Source: Candidatus Woesearchaeota archaeon CG10_big_fil_rev_8_21_14_0_10_45_16
GTDB taxonomy: Archaea > Nanobdellota > Nanobdellia > Woesearchaeales > GW2011-AR9
DNA length: 64,000 bases
NCBI GenBank assembly: GCA_002762785.1
Contig: PCXY01000004.1
Location: 186,001-250,000, forward strand
Reading direction: 5' to 3'
The notes under the pieces are model-generated. The model did not search any database, was not told the DNA's origin, and was given only the letters and a program-made list of their open reading frames with translations. Positions 32,618 through 46,100 of the stretch are shown here, piece after piece. A program made the position numbers and the translations under genes. The stretch's first letter is position 1. Each line of letters opens with the position of its first letter.

Positions 32618-35191
32618 ATGAAACCGCAATTCGTATCCAAAAAGATCAAATCCATCTCTTTTGCAGTTTTGTCTCCAAAAGTCGTTAAAGACATGTCAGC
32701 GGCAAAAGTGGTGACCCCCGAGTTGTACGATCGTGAAGGCTACCCGGTTGACGGCGGTCTTATGGACACCCGTCTTGGTGTCATCGATCCAGGTCTGGTC
32801 TGTAAGACTGACGGACTAAAACTGAAAGATACTCTCGGTCACTTCGGCTATATCGAGTTGGCTCGTCCGGTGGTCCATATTAAATTTATCCGGCAAATAC
32901 TTGATCTTCTGAAGTCATCCTGCCGTTCTTGTGGAAAACTATTGATTCCGGAAGAGAATACTGCTAAGTATCGCAACCTTCTTAACAAGATGGGCGAAGA
33001 AGAAGGGTTTGAGTCACGTAGAAGACAGATCAAGATTATCGTCGATAAATACAAGAAAAAAGATAAATGTCCGCACTGCGGCGGCAAGCAGGAAAAGATC
33101 AAGCTTGATAAACCTTATAACTTTTATGAGAATGATACCAGGCTCAGCCCGATCGAAGTGAGGGCTAGATTAGAAAAGATCCCTGATGAGGAGCTTGGAT
33201 TGTTCGGATTTGCGCTGGGTTTCCGGCCGGAATGGATGGTCCTTACTATCTTGGGTATCCCGCCAGTTACCATGAGGCCGAGCATCACTTTGGAATCCGG
33301 CGAACGTAGTGAAGATGATCTTACTCACAAGTTGGGAGACATCGTCCGTATCAACCAGCGTCTTTTTGAAAACATCAACGCTGGAGCTCCTGAAGTCATC
33401 ATCGAAGACCTCTGGGACCTCTTGCAATATCATGTTACAACTTTCTTCGACAATGAGGTGCCGCAGCTGCCTCCAGCAAGACATCGCGGCGGCCAAGTGC
33501 TGAAAACGCTGGTCAATAGGATCAGCAGCAAGGAAGGACGTATCAGGCACAACCTGGCCGGTAAGCGTACTGATTTCTCAGCGCGTACAGTTATCAGCCC
33601 CGATCCTCTTATCGCTCTTAATGAAGTGGGTGTGCCGCAGGCCATGGCCATGAGCCTTACTGTCCCTGAAAGGATCAACGAGTGGAACATTGAATACCTT
33701 CGTAAATATGTTGAACGCGGTTCTAAAGTATATCCTGGCGCTAACTACATCATCAAACCCGATGGGCGCAGGAAAACAGTTACTGAGGAGACTAAAGAAG
33801 AGATCCTGGAGGAGCTTGCTCCCGGCTACGTCGTGGAAAGACACCTGATCGACGGTGACGTCGCTTTATTCAACAGGCAGCCGTCTTTGCACAGGATGAG
33901 CATGATGTGTCATCACGTAAAAGTCCTGCCGGGAAGAACTTTCCGTCTTAATCCCGCTGTATGTAATCCTTATAACGCAGACTTCGACGGTGACGAGATG
34001 AACCTTCACATCCCTCAGACTGAAGAAGCCCGCGCGGAAGCACAAGTTTTGATGCTGGTAGAGACTCAGATGATCAGCCCCCGTTACGGCCTTAGCGTCG
34101 TCGGCTGCATCCACGATGGTATCACTGGTAATTATCTTTTGACAAAGGAGCTGGTATTGACCCGCCTGGAAGCGGTAGACCTGCTTTATGCTTGCGGTGT
34201 CGACGACCTCTCACGTCTTCCTAATAAAGATAAGATCGATGGCAAAGAAGTGTTCTCTGTCCTGCTTCCTGAAGATTTCAATTTCAGCGGCAAGGATAAG
34301 AGCGGCAACGACGTTAAGATCACTAATGGTAAGTTGAAGACTGGTCTGATGGACAAAGCAAACCTTGGTCAGGAGTCAGGTCTGATGCTGCGTAATATCT
34401 ATGAGCGCTACGGTGCAGCCTATGCGGCTGAGTTCCTCGGCAAAGTCTCAAAACTAGGTATCAACGTTCTCTCACGAAGAGGTTTTTCTATCGGTATCGG
34501 CGACATGGACCTAACTAACGAGACAGAAGATGAGATCAAGTCCGTCTTGGAACGTGCTGAACTGGAAGCTGAAAAGATCATCGAACATTTCAATCAAGGA
34601 AAGCTGGAACCGCTGCCCGGCAGATCATTGCAGGAAACGATGGAACTGCGTATCCTGGAAGCTTTGAACAGGGCTCGTAACAAGAGCGGGGATCTGGCCA
34701 TGCGGCAGAAATTTGACAGTGCTGCTTTGGTCATGGCAAAGTCAGGAGCAAGAGGTAATGCTTTGAACATCGCCCAGATGGCAGCTGTCGTCGGCCAGCA
34801 GGCTTTACGCGGCAGACGTATCGATCATGGTTACAGCGGTAGAACCCTTCCTTATTTTAAAGTTGGTGATGTCTCACCGAAAGCACGGGGATTCGTCCGC
34901 AACAATTTCAAAAGCGGTCTTACTCCGTATGAGTTTTTCTTCGGGGCCATGACTGGTAGGGACGCTCTGATGGATACTGCTTTGAGGACGCCTAAATCAG
35001 GTTACCTTTACAGAAGGCTTTCCAACGCTATGCAGGATCTTAAAGTTGATTATAACGGCATGGTCCGTGATGCCAGCAATCGGGTTGTCCAGTTCGCTTA
35101 TGGTGAAGACGGTCTTGATGTCTCACGCACAAAGAACGGCCAGGTCGACGTTCATCGTATCATCGAACAGGTTATAGGTGGCAAAGAATGA
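32618..35191 (+). CDS. rpoA1: RNA polymerase subunit A' (N-terminal part of beta')
   Basis: The 857-residue catalytic subunit has the metal-binding NADFDGD motif ([17 protein letters not shown]) intact, zinc ligands CRSCGKLL and CPHCGGK, and bridge-helix residues GREALMDTA-like ([24 protein letters not shown]). It overlaps rpoA'' by 4 bases. Confidence 0.97.
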   Translation: MKPQFVSKKIKSISFAVLSPKVVKDMSAAKVVTPELYDREGYPVDGGLMDTRLGVIDPGLVCKTDGLKLKDTLGHFGYIELARPVVHIKFIRQILDLLKSSCRSCGKLLIPEENTAKYRNLLNKMGEEEGFESRRRQIKIIVDKYKKKDKCPHCGGKQEKIKLDKPYNFYENDTRLSPIEVRARLEKIPDEELGLFGFALGFRPEWMVLTILGIPPVTMRPSITLESGERSEDDLTHKLGDIVRINQRLFENINAGAPEVIIEDLWDLLQYHVTTFFDNEVPQLPPARHRGGQVLKTLVNRISSKEGRIRHNLAGKRTDFSARTVISPDPLIALNEVGVPQAMAMSLTVPERINEWNIEYLRKYVERGSKVYPGANYIIKPDGRRKTVTEETKEEILEELAPGYVVERHLIDGDVALFNRQPSLHRMSMMCHHVKVLPGRTFRLNPAVCNPYNADFDGDEMNLHIPQTEEARAEAQVLMLVETQMISPRYGLSVVGCIHDGITGNYLLTKELVLTRLEAVDLLYACGVDDLSRLPNKDKIDGKEVFSVLLPEDFNFSGKDKSGNDVKITNGKLKTGLMDKANLGQESGLMLRNIYERYGAAYAAEFLGKVSKLGINVLSRRGFSIGIGDMDLTNETEDEIKSVLERAELEAEKIIEHFNQGKLEPLPGRSLQETMELRILEALNRARNKSGDLAMRQKFDSAALVMAKSGARGNALNIAQMAAVVGQQALRGRRIDHGYSGRTLPYFKVGDVSPKARGFVRNNFKSGLTPYEFFFGAMTGRDALMDTALRTPKSGYLYRRLSNAMQDLKVDYNGMVRDASNRVVQFAYGEDGLDVSRTKNGQVDVHRIIEQVIGGKE

Positions 35192-36324
35192 AAGCAGAAA
35201 ACGCAAAACTAGTGGACACTTACGAAAACAAGCTGCCCTTTTCGGTCTTGGAAGAGATCAAAAATTCCGTTCCTGACAGCGCTTCCAAAGAGAACATCAA
35301 GACTATCCTTGAGGAAACCTTTGCATTATACCTACAGGCGAAGATCAATCCAGGCGAATGCGTCGGTCTGGTCTCAGCTGAAAGTATCGGCGAACCAGGT
35401 ACGCAGATGACCTTGAACACCTTCCACTTCGCTGGGGTCGCTGAGATGAACGTTACCACTGGTCTGCCGCGTATCATCGAGATTTTCGACTGCCAAAAGA
35501 CTATCAAGACGCCGATGATGGAAGTCTACCTTAAAGATCCTAAGATAGAGAATGTTAAAGCATTGGCTTTAAAGATCAAAGAGACCAAATTCAGCGAGTT
35601 CGTCACCTCTTATTCACTAAATATCTTCGAGCAGAACCTGAAAGTTACCCTCAGCAGGGAGCTTCTTGATGACCATGGTCTCGATGTGAAAGATATGATC
35701 AAAGCACTTAAGCTGAAAGCAAAAGGCTTTACTATGGAATCTGACGACGGATCTCTCACATTTATCCATAAAGGGAAACCTGAAGATATCAAAGATCTTT
35801 ACAATCTTAAAGAGAAATTAAAAGCCGTCAAGATCAGCGGCCTGAAAGGTATCAGGCAGGTTCTTCCGGTCAAGCGTGGTGAAGAATATATCGTCCTTAC
35901 TTCAGGTACCAACCTAAAAGAAGTTCTGGAGATGGATGAAGTTGACGCTACCAGAACCATCTGTAATGATATGAATGAAGTCTATCAGGTTCTTGGTCTG
36001 GAAGCAGCCCGGCAGACTGTTATCAACGAAGTCTACAAAGTTATCGAATCACAGGGCCTCAATATCGACATCCGCCATATCATGTTGGTAGCTGATATCA
36101 TGTGCGCTTCCGGCGTCTTACGTGGTATCACTCGTTATGGAGTCGTCAAGGAAAAAGCCAGCGTCCTGGCCAGGGCTTCATTTGAGACACCGATCAGGCA
36201 CCTTATCAATGCTGCCTTGGAAGGTGAAGTAGATGCTCTGACCTCCGTCGTTGAGAATGTTATGATCAACCAGCCGGTGCCGTTAGGAACAGGCTTACCC
36301 GGCTTGATTACAAAATTGAAATAA
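35188..36324 (+). CDS. rpoA2: RNA polymerase subunit A'' (C-terminal part of beta')
   Basis: The 378-residue subunit carries the trigger loop and jaw: [41 protein letters not shown] in the sequence, and the final clamp segment [21 protein letters not shown]. No intein or extra insertion. Confidence 0.97.
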   Translation: MKAENAKLVDTYENKLPFSVLEEIKNSVPDSASKENIKTILEETFALYLQAKINPGECVGLVSAESIGEPGTQMTLNTFHFAGVAEMNVTTGLPRIIEIFDCQKTIKTPMMEVYLKDPKIENVKALALKIKETKFSEFVTSYSLNIFEQNLKVTLSRELLDDHGLDVKDMIKALKLKAKGFTMESDDGSLTFIHKGKPEDIKDLYNLKEKLKAVKISGLKGIRQVLPVKRGEEYIVLTSGTNLKEVLEMDEVDATRTICNDMNEVYQVLGLEAARQTVINEVYKVIESQGLNIDIRHIMLVADIMCASGVLRGITRYGVVKEKASVLARASFETPIRHLINAALEGEVDALTSVVENVMINQPVPLGTGLPGLITKLK

Positions 36325-36335
36325 GGTGAATACTG

Positions 36336-36617
36336 ATGGCAAAAAGAAAAGAAGTTTCCGACAACGTCAAGACGATCAAAGTAGCTCTTCAGGAAGGGAA
36401 AGCGATCATTGGGGCCGATAGAGTGCTCAAGACTCTAAAACAAGGTTCTCTTACTGGCGTCTATCTTGCTCAGAATTGTCCGGAAGAACTCAGAAAAAAT
36501 ATTGAACACCATGCTGCTCTCGCTGACGTCCCGGTTATCGTCCTGGAGAGAGATAATGAAGAGTTAGGGACTCTCTGCAAGAAAAACTTTTTTGTCTCCG
36601 TCTTGGCGACAGCGTAA
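36336..36617 (+). CDS. rpl30e: Ribosomal protein L30e
   Basis: This is a 93-residue member of the L7Ae/L30e RNA-binding family. The pattern VALQEGKAIIGADRVLKTLKQG and DVPVIVLERDNEELGTLCKK identifies L30e. It lies 11 bases after rpoA'', the usual archaeal place. Confidence 0.9.
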   Translation: MAKRKEVSDNVKTIKVALQEGKAIIGADRVLKTLKQGSLTGVYLAQNCPEELRKNIEHHAALADVPVIVLERDNEELGTLCKKNFFVSVLATA

Positions 36618-36619
36618 AA

Positions 36620-37033
36620 GTGGCACGTCTCAAACTTGATCAGGACACTCTCGGCTTCTCTAATCTGCTTGAGCGGAAATTAGGAGTGAGGGTGAAAGAC
36701 TGTTTCAAAGATAGTGAGACGATCTATTGTATAGTCTCTCAGGGACAGATGGGCAAGGCCTTGGGAAAAGGCGGCAGCAACATCCACAAGGTTCAGGACG
36801 AGCTGGGAAAGAGAGTCAAGATCATAGAATATCGGGAGGATCCGGTAGAGTTCATCAAAAATGTTATCTATCCTCTTAAAGTGGAGCAGATTGTACTGGG
36901 AGAGGGTGTCATAATCCTCAAAGATAGCAACAGAAAAACAAAAAGTTTATTAATAGGCAGGGAGAGTCGCAACATAAACCTCATTAAAAGGGCAATTCAG
37001 CGCTTTTTTAACGTGGATGTCAAGATCGAATAA
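36620..37033 (+). CDS. nusA: NusA-like KH-domain transcription factor
   Basis: The 137-residue archaeal NusA consists of two KH domains only. The GxxG loops are [14 protein letters not shown] and [16 protein letters not shown]. It starts with GTG. Its place between L30e and S12 is the conserved archaeal arrangement. Confidence 0.92.
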   Translation: MARLKLDQDTLGFSNLLERKLGVRVKDCFKDSETIYCIVSQGQMGKALGKGGSNIHKVQDELGKRVKIIEYREDPVEFIKNVIYPLKVEQIVLGEGVIILKDSNRKTKSLLIGRESRNINLIKRAIQRFFNVDVKIE

Positions 37034-37035
37034 AA

Positions 37036-37455
37036 ATGGGAAAGAAACCGACTGGATTGGGAGCAGCCAAGAAGCTGATGAAACGTAGAAGCACTTTCAA
37101 GCTTCAAAGCAGAAGCAAGCTTAAGAAAAAGGTAGATCCATTGGCAGGTTCTTCCCAGGCTAAAGGTATTGTTCTGGAAAAAGTTCAGATTGAAGCTAAA
37201 CAGCCTAACTCAGCCATGCGTAAGTGCGCACGCGTCCAGTTGGTCAAGAACGGCAAGCAGATCACTGCGTTTATGCCAGGCGACGGTGCCCAGAAGTTGA
37301 TCAACGAGCACGATGAAGTTATCGTGGAATGTATCGGCGGTAAGATGGGCCGTGCTAAGGGGGATATCCCCGGCGTCAGGTGGCAGGTCATCAAAGTTAA
37401 CGATCAAAGCCTGGTAGCTCTACTAGGCGGTAAATTGGAGAAAGCGAGACGATAA
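37036..37455 (+). CDS. rpsL: Ribosomal protein S12
   Basis: The 139-residue protein is of archaeal S23e/S12 type, with the conserved [14 protein letters not shown] and [18 protein letters not shown]. It is part of the decoding centre. Spaced 2 bases from nusA and S7. Confidence 0.95.
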   Translation: MGKKPTGLGAAKKLMKRRSTFKLQSRSKLKKKVDPLAGSSQAKGIVLEKVQIEAKQPNSAMRKCARVQLVKNGKQITAFMPGDGAQKLINEHDEVIVECIGGKMGRAKGDIPGVRWQVIKVNDQSLVALLGGKLEKARR

Positions 37456-37457
37456 AC

Positions 37458-38057
37458 ATGAGCGACATAAAATTTTTCAACAGATGGTCTGGCGAAGGCG
37501 TTGTTGTCAGTGACGTTGGATTGCAAAGATATCTTACTATCGATCCGAAGCTGATGCCGAAGACCGGCGCTCGCTATGCCGGCAACAGGTTCCATAAATC
37601 TCATACTTTTATCGTGGAAAGGCTTGCTTCCAAGCTGATGAGTTCCGGCCACAAAAGTAAGAAACATTTCATGAGTTCCGGCCATAACACCGGCAAGAAA
37701 AACAAAGTTCTTAAGATTGTTGAAAATGCTTTGGCTAAAGCTGAACAGGTGTTGAAAAAGAATCCTTTGTTGATCCTAGTTAAAGCAGTTGAAAACGCAG
37801 CTCCTCGTGAAGAGGTTATTGCCATCGAATACGGCGGTGCTCGTTATCCTAAATCTGTCGACGTTGCTCCTCAAAGAAGGATTGATCTGGCTTTACGATA
37901 TATGACCCAGGGTGCCTATCTTCGGTCCTTCAACAAGAAGGTCGCTATCGAAGACGCCCTAGCTGACGAGATCATCAATGCTTTCAAAGCTTCTGCAAAG
38001 AGCAACGCCATCGCCAAGAAGAGAGATCTTGAAAGACAGGCAGCCAGCAGTAAGTAA
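37458..38057 (+). CDS. rpsG: Ribosomal protein S7
   Basis: The 199-residue S7 of the small-subunit head has NPLLILVKAVENAAPREEVIAIEYGGARYPKSVDVAPQRRID in the sequence, typical of archaeal S7. It closes the operon; elongation factor genes do not follow. Downstream 38058-38170 is A/T-rich with a tandem TATTTTAGAA repeat and no gene. Confidence 0.95.
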   Translation: MSDIKFFNRWSGEGVVVSDVGLQRYLTIDPKLMPKTGARYAGNRFHKSHTFIVERLASKLMSSGHKSKKHFMSSGHNTGKKNKVLKIVENALAKAEQVLKKNPLLILVKAVENAAPREEVIAIEYGGARYPKSVDVAPQRRIDLALRYMTQGAYLRSFNKKVAIEDALADEIINAFKASAKSNAIAKKRDLERQAASSK

Positions 38058-38170
38058 AGTTAATTCTATTTTTTATTTAATCTTTACAATTTAATTTAAA
38101 GGATAATTCTTAATTTTAATATTTTAGAATATTTTAGAATGATTATAAACATTAAAAATCTTACTATGGT

Positions 38171-39049
38171 CTAGTTGTTGTCTCTGAGGATATCGTCTAC
38201 AACATCACTGACGTAGTTGGAAGCAAGGGCGAAGCCGACTCCTTCAAAGCCGGTAATCTTCTGGGTGTTGACGCCGACGACCTCTCCTGCCGCATTGATC
38301 AATGGGCCGCCTGAATTGCCAGGATTGATAGGAACATCTATCTGTACGAACTCACGTTTTCGCGAATCTTCTCTTCCGACGGCGCTGACGATACCCTGGC
38401 TGACACTGAAATCCAGTCCTCCAGGACTGCCGACGGCGATAACTTTCTCTCCAACCCTTAGGTTATTAGAATTGCCAAAATTGATCACTTTTAATCCGCT
38501 GGTGTTGATCTGGAGCACAGCGATATCAGCTCTTGAATCGAAACCGACGATGCGGAACTGATGCCTTTTGCCGTTAGAGGTCTCGATGGCGCCGGAAGAG
38601 ATGCCGTCAACGACGTGATAATTGGTGACGATATATCCCTGTTTGCTGATGATAAAACCGCTGCCGATACCGGTATTGGTCTGGATGCTGACCACTGAAG
38701 GGATAACTTTGTCGATGACTTCAGAAAAATCCTGGTTCTGTAACTTTAGGTTTTGCAACGATTCTTCCAATACGGCGCTGCGCTGTTCACTTTGGCTTTC
38801 CACTTCTGAGATGCGGCTGGATATCTCGGTACCCTGCTGCTCTAATGACGATTCCACGTTCTGGATGCTCTGATCCTGCTGAGCATTGGTCTTTTCTAAA
38901 GTAGTGATCTGCTCCTGGATGGTGGATTGCAGCTGGCTTATCTCCTGACTCAGCTCATTTTTAGTGAAAACGGTATAGCTGACGGTCGCGATAAGCACGA
39001 TAGCGATGACGATACCGTAGATTAGATGCTGCTTAGCCTCTTTTTCCAT
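38171..39049 (-). CDS. Membrane-anchored HtrA-like trypsin-fold protease without PDZ
   Basis: A membrane helix (about 8-28) and a coiled coil (30-108) lead to a trypsin-like domain (about 109-292). The catalytic triad is His145 (NYHVVDG), Asp175 (ADIAVLQI) and Ser246 (GNSGGPL). The PDZ domain of DegP/HtrA is absent. The protease faces outside and may trim misfolded surface proteins; the coiled coil suggests oligomers. Confidence 0.88.
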   Translation of the reverse strand: MEKEAKQHLIYGIVIAIVLIATVSYTVFTKNELSQEISQLQSTIQEQITTLEKTNAQQDQSIQNVESSLEQQGTEISSRISEVESQSEQRSAVLEESLQNLKLQNQDFSEVIDKVIPSVVSIQTNTGIGSGFIISKQGYIVTNYHVVDGISSGAIETSNGKRHQFRIVGFDSRADIAVLQINTSGLKVINFGNSNNLRVGEKVIAVGSPGGLDFSVSQGIVSAVGREDSRKREFVQIDVPINPGNSGGPLINAAGEVVGVNTQKITGFEGVGFALASNYVSDVVDDILRDNN

Positions 39050-39122
39050 CTACCTGTGGAATATCTTGGGGTTTTTATTTCTTACCATAAATGTTTTAAA
39101 ATAGCCCTATTCTTTGCTGGCT

Positions 39123-40070
39123 ATGATCATCTTGGGGATTGAATCGACGGCCCATACCTTTGGTGTAGGTATCGTAGATTCGCAGTGGAAAGTGCTGGCT
39201 AATGTTTATGATAGATATACCTCTGCTGATAAAGGGATGATCCCGGATGAGATCGCCGATCATCATAAGCAGGTGGCTGAGGAAGTTTTAGAGAAAGCTT
39301 TGAAAGAAGCTCAGGTTATGCTTGATTCTGTCGATCAGGTAGCTTATTCTGCCGGTCCCGGCCTTGATCCTGCCCTCTGGTCTGGATATCATTTCGCTAA
39401 GGATTTGGCTGCAAGGATCAAGAAGCCGCTGGTCGGCGTCAACCATTGCTGCGCCCACCTCTCGATAGGAAAAGTCTGGAACAAGTTGGAAGATCCTTGC
39501 TATCTCTATGTTTCTGGTGTCAATACCCAAATCATCGTTTCTGAAGGCGGAAAGTACCATGTGATGGGTGAGACGTTAGACATCGGTCTGGGTAACATGC
39601 TGGACAAGTTTGGCCGGATCATCGGTTTAGGCTTTCCTGCCGGTCCGGAGATCGAGAAGCTGGCTAAGAACGGAAAATATGTTGAACTGCCTTATACTGT
39701 AAAAGGCATGGATGCTTCTTTTTCTGGGCTGCTGACGAAAGCGCAGCAGCTGTTTGCGAAAGGAGTTTCCAAAGAAGACCTCTGTTTCTCACTGCAGGAG
39801 ACGGCTTTTGCCATGCTGGCTGAGGTGGTAGAAAGAGCGATGGCTCACACTGGCAAGCAGGAATTGCTGCTAGTAGGCGGTGTAGGAGCTAATAAGCGGT
39901 TCTGTGAAATGCTTGATATCATGTGCAAAGAAAGAGGAGCTGTGTTCTATAAAGTACCGGTGGACCTTGCTGGTGATCAAGGAGCTATGATCGCCTGGGA
40001 GGGTTTCCTCAGGAAGGATTCGTATGGGGATGTAGAAGTCAAGCCTCACTGGCGGGCTGATGAGGTCTAG
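39123..40070 (+). CDS. kae1: KEOPS subunit Kae1 (TsaD family), t6A synthesis
   Basis: Kae1 transfers the threonylcarbamoyl group to A37 of tRNA. It starts MIILGIESTAHTFGVGIV. The metal ligands are in NHCCAHL (two His) and DLAGDQGAMIAW (Asp). At 315 residues it is Kae1 alone; the Bud32 kinase is not fused. ATG 39123 lies about 27 bases after a TATA-like TTTTAAAATAG, so the longer TTG frame at 39114 is unlikely. The t6A product is the substrate of the methylthiotransferase at 20308. Confidence 0.93.
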   Translation: MIILGIESTAHTFGVGIVDSQWKVLANVYDRYTSADKGMIPDEIADHHKQVAEEVLEKALKEAQVMLDSVDQVAYSAGPGLDPALWSGYHFAKDLAARIKKPLVGVNHCCAHLSIGKVWNKLEDPCYLYVSGVNTQIIVSEGGKYHVMGETLDIGLGNMLDKFGRIIGLGFPAGPEIEKLAKNGKYVELPYTVKGMDASFSGLLTKAQQLFAKGVSKEDLCFSLQETAFAMLAEVVERAMAHTGKQELLLVGGVGANKRFCEMLDIMCKERGAVFYKVPVDLAGDQGAMIAWEGFLRKDSYGDVEVKPHWRADEV

Positions 40071-40495
40071 TCTTCAATTGAAGCATGTATCCACCTAAAT
40101 CCTCTGTTATTTTTTCCTTTATTATGGTTGCGGAAATGATCTCCACTATCACATAGCAGGTAATCTTCTTTACCATCAATAAAGCTTGCCAGTCTTCCTG
40201 TGGCATCGCAAGTATACTTAAGGCATGTTTGACCATTAAACTCAGTCACAGTCTCATCTACCGACCTATAATTACAGCTATGAACTTTCTTTCCATCTTT
40301 GTTGATGCTATCGTAATCTTCGTCGTAGTATTCCCCGCCAATCTCGTTAACGCCACTCCAGTGATATATCTCAACGACACTAGATCTAAGCTCGTATCTT
40401 CTGTAATCTTTATAATGTGTGAAATCAGTTTCTCTCTTGCAATTTGCTAATGCTGATGCTGCTACCATTAACGTAAGAAGATTTCTTGAAGCCAT
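40067..40495 (-). CDS. Small lipoprotein, unknown
   Basis: The 142-residue protein has a short signal peptide with lipobox ALANC and a polar mature domain with four more cysteines, suggesting disulfides. There is no family I recognise. It overlaps kae1 tail to tail by 4 bases. Confidence 0.65.
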   Translation of the reverse strand: MASRNLLTLMVAASALANCKRETDFTHYKDYRRYELRSSVVEIYHWSGVNEIGGEYYDEDYDSINKDGKKVHSCNYRSVDETVTEFNGQTCLKYTCDATGRLASFIDGKEDYLLCDSGDHFRNHNKGKNNRGFRWIHASIED

Positions 40496-40577
40496 TTTTA
40501 TGGTAAGATGGCTAGGGCTTATTTAATTATTATTGTGATGTTCTATTAGGGTTGATCCCACTTCCCAAAAACCGACA

Positions 40578-40588
40578 ACTTTATAAAC
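40578..40588 (+). promoter_or_regulatory. TATA-like box of gyrB
   Basis: ACTTTATAAAC predicts a start near 40610, giving a leader of about 65-75 bases that contains a perfect palindrome. Long leaders are rare in this window. Confidence 0.5.
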
Positions 40589-40612
40589 CATCAGATTCTC
40601 TGTAAAATAAGA

Positions 40613-40629
40613 ATTTATCGACGATAAAT
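40613..40629. promoter_or_regulatory. Perfect 17-bp palindrome in the gyrB leader
   Basis: ATTTATCG-A-CGATAAAT spans the predicted start of transcription, the position of a classic operator. It could also be an RNA hairpin or a protein-binding site in DNA that senses supercoiling. No other copy was noticed in the window. Confidence 0.5.
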
Positions 40630-40648
40630 ACTCTGAAGATATTATTAA

Positions 40649-42601
<1,953 letters not shown>

Positions 42602-42675
42602 AGATTGTTGTTCCTAGATACCGAAAGAATTCTAAACCACAAAAATATTCTCTATAAAAAATAAACTAAAAAAAA

Positions 42676-43023
42676 TTAAGAAGAAAACTTATTGTAGAGC
42701 CAGCCGCCTAAGAAACCAGCGATCAACCCGTAGATAGCAGCTTCTGCCATGCCGGCGACAACACCTGCAAAAGTCAATGAATATGATAAAAGACTTCCTT
42801 GGTATATCTGCACTGCGCCTGAAATGTAACCAAAACTTCCGAGAATGCTGACGATCAATACGTCCAATGCCATCAGGACCGCAAAAGTATAGGCCAGAGC
42901 ATGCTTGCTAAGGACGGTCTTTACCGGTAATCGTGGTAACACTACGCTTGCTGTATTTGCTTTCCTGGCTGGAGAAGATTTTCTCTTTGGAGCAGCCTTT
43001 CGGGCTTTTTTTCGAGTAGCCAT
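42676..43023 (-). CDS. Small two-to-three-helix membrane protein with basic tail
   Basis: A Lys/Arg/Ala-rich N-terminus (1-25, KKARKAAPKRK) of histone-tail type is followed by hydrophobic helices (about 42-62, 78-95, 97-110). A strong Shine-Dalgarno GAGGTGAT lies 7 bases before the ATG. The basic tail might contact DNA or membrane. Function unknown. Confidence 0.7.
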   Translation of the reverse strand: MATRKKARKAAPKRKSSPARKANTASVVLPRLPVKTVLSKHALAYTFAVLMALDVLIVSILGSFGYISGAVQIYQGSLLSYSLTFAGVVAGMAEAAIYGLIAGFLGGWLYNKFSS

Positions 43024-43107
43024 GTAACTATCACCTCTTTTTTATAGTCTGGAGTAAATATTTTCAATTTATAAAGCTTTGGTTTTGCAGGCTGGATGAA
43101 AAAGAAT

Positions 43108-46100
43108 TCAGATCTTCAAACTCGTGACCTTACTGATACCGTCGGCCATGCTGACACCGAAAAGGGTATCTGCTTCAGAAATAAGTGAATCGTTGTGGCT
43201 GATGACGATGTACTGGGCATTCTTGGAATACGATCTGATAAGTTGAGCCAGAGTTTCAGCATTATGCTTGTCAAGAGCCGCGTCGATCTCATCCAGGATG
43301 TAGAATGATGCCGGCTGGTATTCCTGGATGGCGAAGATGAACGATAAAGCAGTCAGTGTCTTCTCACCGCCGGACAACGATTTGATGTCCATGTATCGGT
43401 TGCCGGAGATCTTCACTTTGATGGATAGACCGTCTTCAAATGGATTGTTTGGATTATCAAGCTGCAGGAAGGCTTTGCCCTTCTTGAAGAGGCTGCTGAA
43501 GATACGGGTGAAATGTTCATTGGCTGAACTGAACGTCTTCATGAAATGATCTTTCTTCTTGGTCTCGATCTCGTTCATCAGGGTCATGACATCAGTCTTC
43601 TCTTTAGATAATGAGTCGCGTTTGTCGGTCAGCTTGTTATATTCCGTCTCGATCTGTTCGTAGATCTCCAGAGCTTTCATGTTGACAGCAGACATCTGAC
43701 CCAGCATCACTTCAAAGCGGGCGATCTCTTTCTTAAGCTCATCGATGCTTTTGTTCTCTAATAAATGAGCATTCTGATATTTGATAAATTCTTCTTGCAA
43801 TCCTGCCAGTTTCGCTTTGATCTCAGCATTCTTCAACGATACCAGGTTGATCTCTCTTTCGCTGTTCCGCGACTTCTCACGTAGCGTTTCGATATTATTA
43901 TCGGCTTTGTTGATCTCGCCGCCGAGTTTTTCTCGTTCGTTGAACAGGGCTTTGTACTTGGAATAGAATTCTTTACTGTCTTTTTCTTTCTGTTTCAATT
44001 CTTCTTCTTTTTTACCGACGGAGTCTGATAGTTTCTTTATCTCTTCACTAAACTGTGTTTCTTCTTTGTCATGTTGTTTGATGATCTCGATTATCTTGTC
44101 TTTCTCTGGCGCCAGCAATTGGTTGACTTGGCTGCCGCTGTTCTTCAGGTCCCCTTCAAGACGTAGGATATCTTCCCGAAGCTTCTGCCGTGACTCTTCA
44201 AAAGCACTCATCTGGGCCATCAATCGCGGGTTGCGCAGTTCACTCACTTGAGAACGTAAGATCTGTTTCTCTGACTTAACTTTGGCTAGATCCTGGTTTA
44301 TGACAGAGACACTGTTTTGGACGCCTGAAAGCTGTTTCTCTACCTCTTTCAGCTTCTCTTCCAGTTCTTTCTTGAAATTAGCCGTCGCTTCTAAGTCTCC
44401 TGTCTCCAGGTGAAGCGTCTTCTCTAACTTGATGATCTCGGCTTCCAGTTCTCCTTTCATCTGTCTTAAAGAAGTAATCTCCAACTGGTTGCCTTCTCTT
44501 TTTGTCTCCAGGTTGGCGATAACGCTTTGCAATTCCCCTACTTCTGCTTCCAGTTTTTCGACTAGTTCTTCTGAATCGCTCTCTCGGAAGCCGCCTTCCC
44601 GCTTCTGCTGGAAACCGCCGCGCATGACGCCGCTGGCTTCGGCCAGACTGCCATCCAGGGTGGTCATCTTGATCCTGCCGATGCCTACTTTTCTGGCTGT
44701 TTCGATGTCTTCCACCACTAAAGTGTTGCCGAAGACGTAGGAGAACGCTTTCCTGAACTCGGGATTGAACGTGATAACACTAAGGGCGAAATCATGGACG
44801 CCGTTTTCTCTAAGGAGCTTTTTGTCGTCGCTTGAAATATCGTTATAACGGATCTTGTTTAAAGGGATGAACGATGCTGAACCAAGCTTGTTCTGCTGCA
44901 GATATTTGATGCAGCTGGCTGCGGTCTTGTCGTCATCGACGACGATATGCTGCATGCGTCCGCCGGCTGCTGTCTCTAATGCTGCTGAGTATTTCTTCTG
45001 GACTTTTCCCAGCTCAGCGATCGTGCCATGGACACCGCTGAATCTCTTCTTGTTCTCGATGATATTCCTGACAGCTTGGTTGTTGGCTAGGCTGGCTTGT
45101 CTGGATAAGGTCTTAGCCTGCGCTTTGGCATGCTGCTCCTGTGCATCTACCAGTTTTCTTCTGGCGTTAGCGATCTGTGACGCAAAACTGCTGTCATTAT
45201 CGAGGCATTTGTTCAGTTTTAATGTGGCGGCTTTGAAATCGTTCTTGATCTTCTGCAGCTGCTTGATCTGTTCCTGGTTTTCCTTGCTGACTTCCTTGAC
45301 CTTGCGGATACGTTCATCGATGCTTTCCAGCTGGAACTCGATCTTGTCTTTCTCTCTTAGCAGTTCCTGTTGTGCTTGCCGAACTTTCTGGATCTCTTCC
45401 TGCTTCTGTTCGATGACTTTATCCTTCTCTTCCATCTGCTGATCGAGTTCCTGGGATGAATCGATCTTGTTTTTCTTCTTGAACTGGGCGATGGATTCTT
45501 CTAAAACAGACAGCTCTTTCTGTTTCTTGGTCATCTCTTGGGTAAGGTCTTTCTCTTTTTGATTATATGATGAAAATTTCTGTTCGAGATCTTTCAGCTC
45601 CTGGCGGAACTGGTCTTTCCTCAGCTTGATCTTGTTGATCTCATCTTTTAGCGTAGAGACACGGGTCTTTTCTTTAGCGATAGTAACTTTCAACTCTTCA
45701 AGGTCTCGATGTACCTTTACCTGTTCTTTCTCTCCTTTCTGTTCGATCTCGGCATTGATCCTGTTTATCTCCGTTTTGATAGACTCTACTTTTTCTTTTA
45801 GTTCTTTGATCTGATTTTCGGAATGATCGATCTTTTCCTGGTGTTTCTTGATCTCTACATCAAGCTTTTCGTTATCTTTCTGTTTTTCAGTGATCTGTAG
45901 GTGAATGTAAGTAGCTTTATTGGAATCGATCTTGTCCCGCAACTCCTTGAACTTCAAGGCCTGATCGCGATCTTTCTGAAGTTCTTTCAGATAGGTCTTC
46001 CTTTCTTTGAGGATGATGTCGGCATTATTGAGTTTTTCCTCTACTTTGGTCAGTTCTAAGTTTGCTTTGTGCTTCTTTTCTTCATATAATGAAACGTCGC

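Noticed and set aside
36336-38057. Anything unusual in the L30e-NusA-S12-S7 block
   Set aside because: Order, lengths and motifs are standard for archaea.
38058-38170. Tandem TATTTTAGAA units as a possible CRISPR or origin element
   Set aside because: There are only two units in an A/T-rich gap between convergent genes, with no spacer pattern; ordinary low-complexity terminator region.
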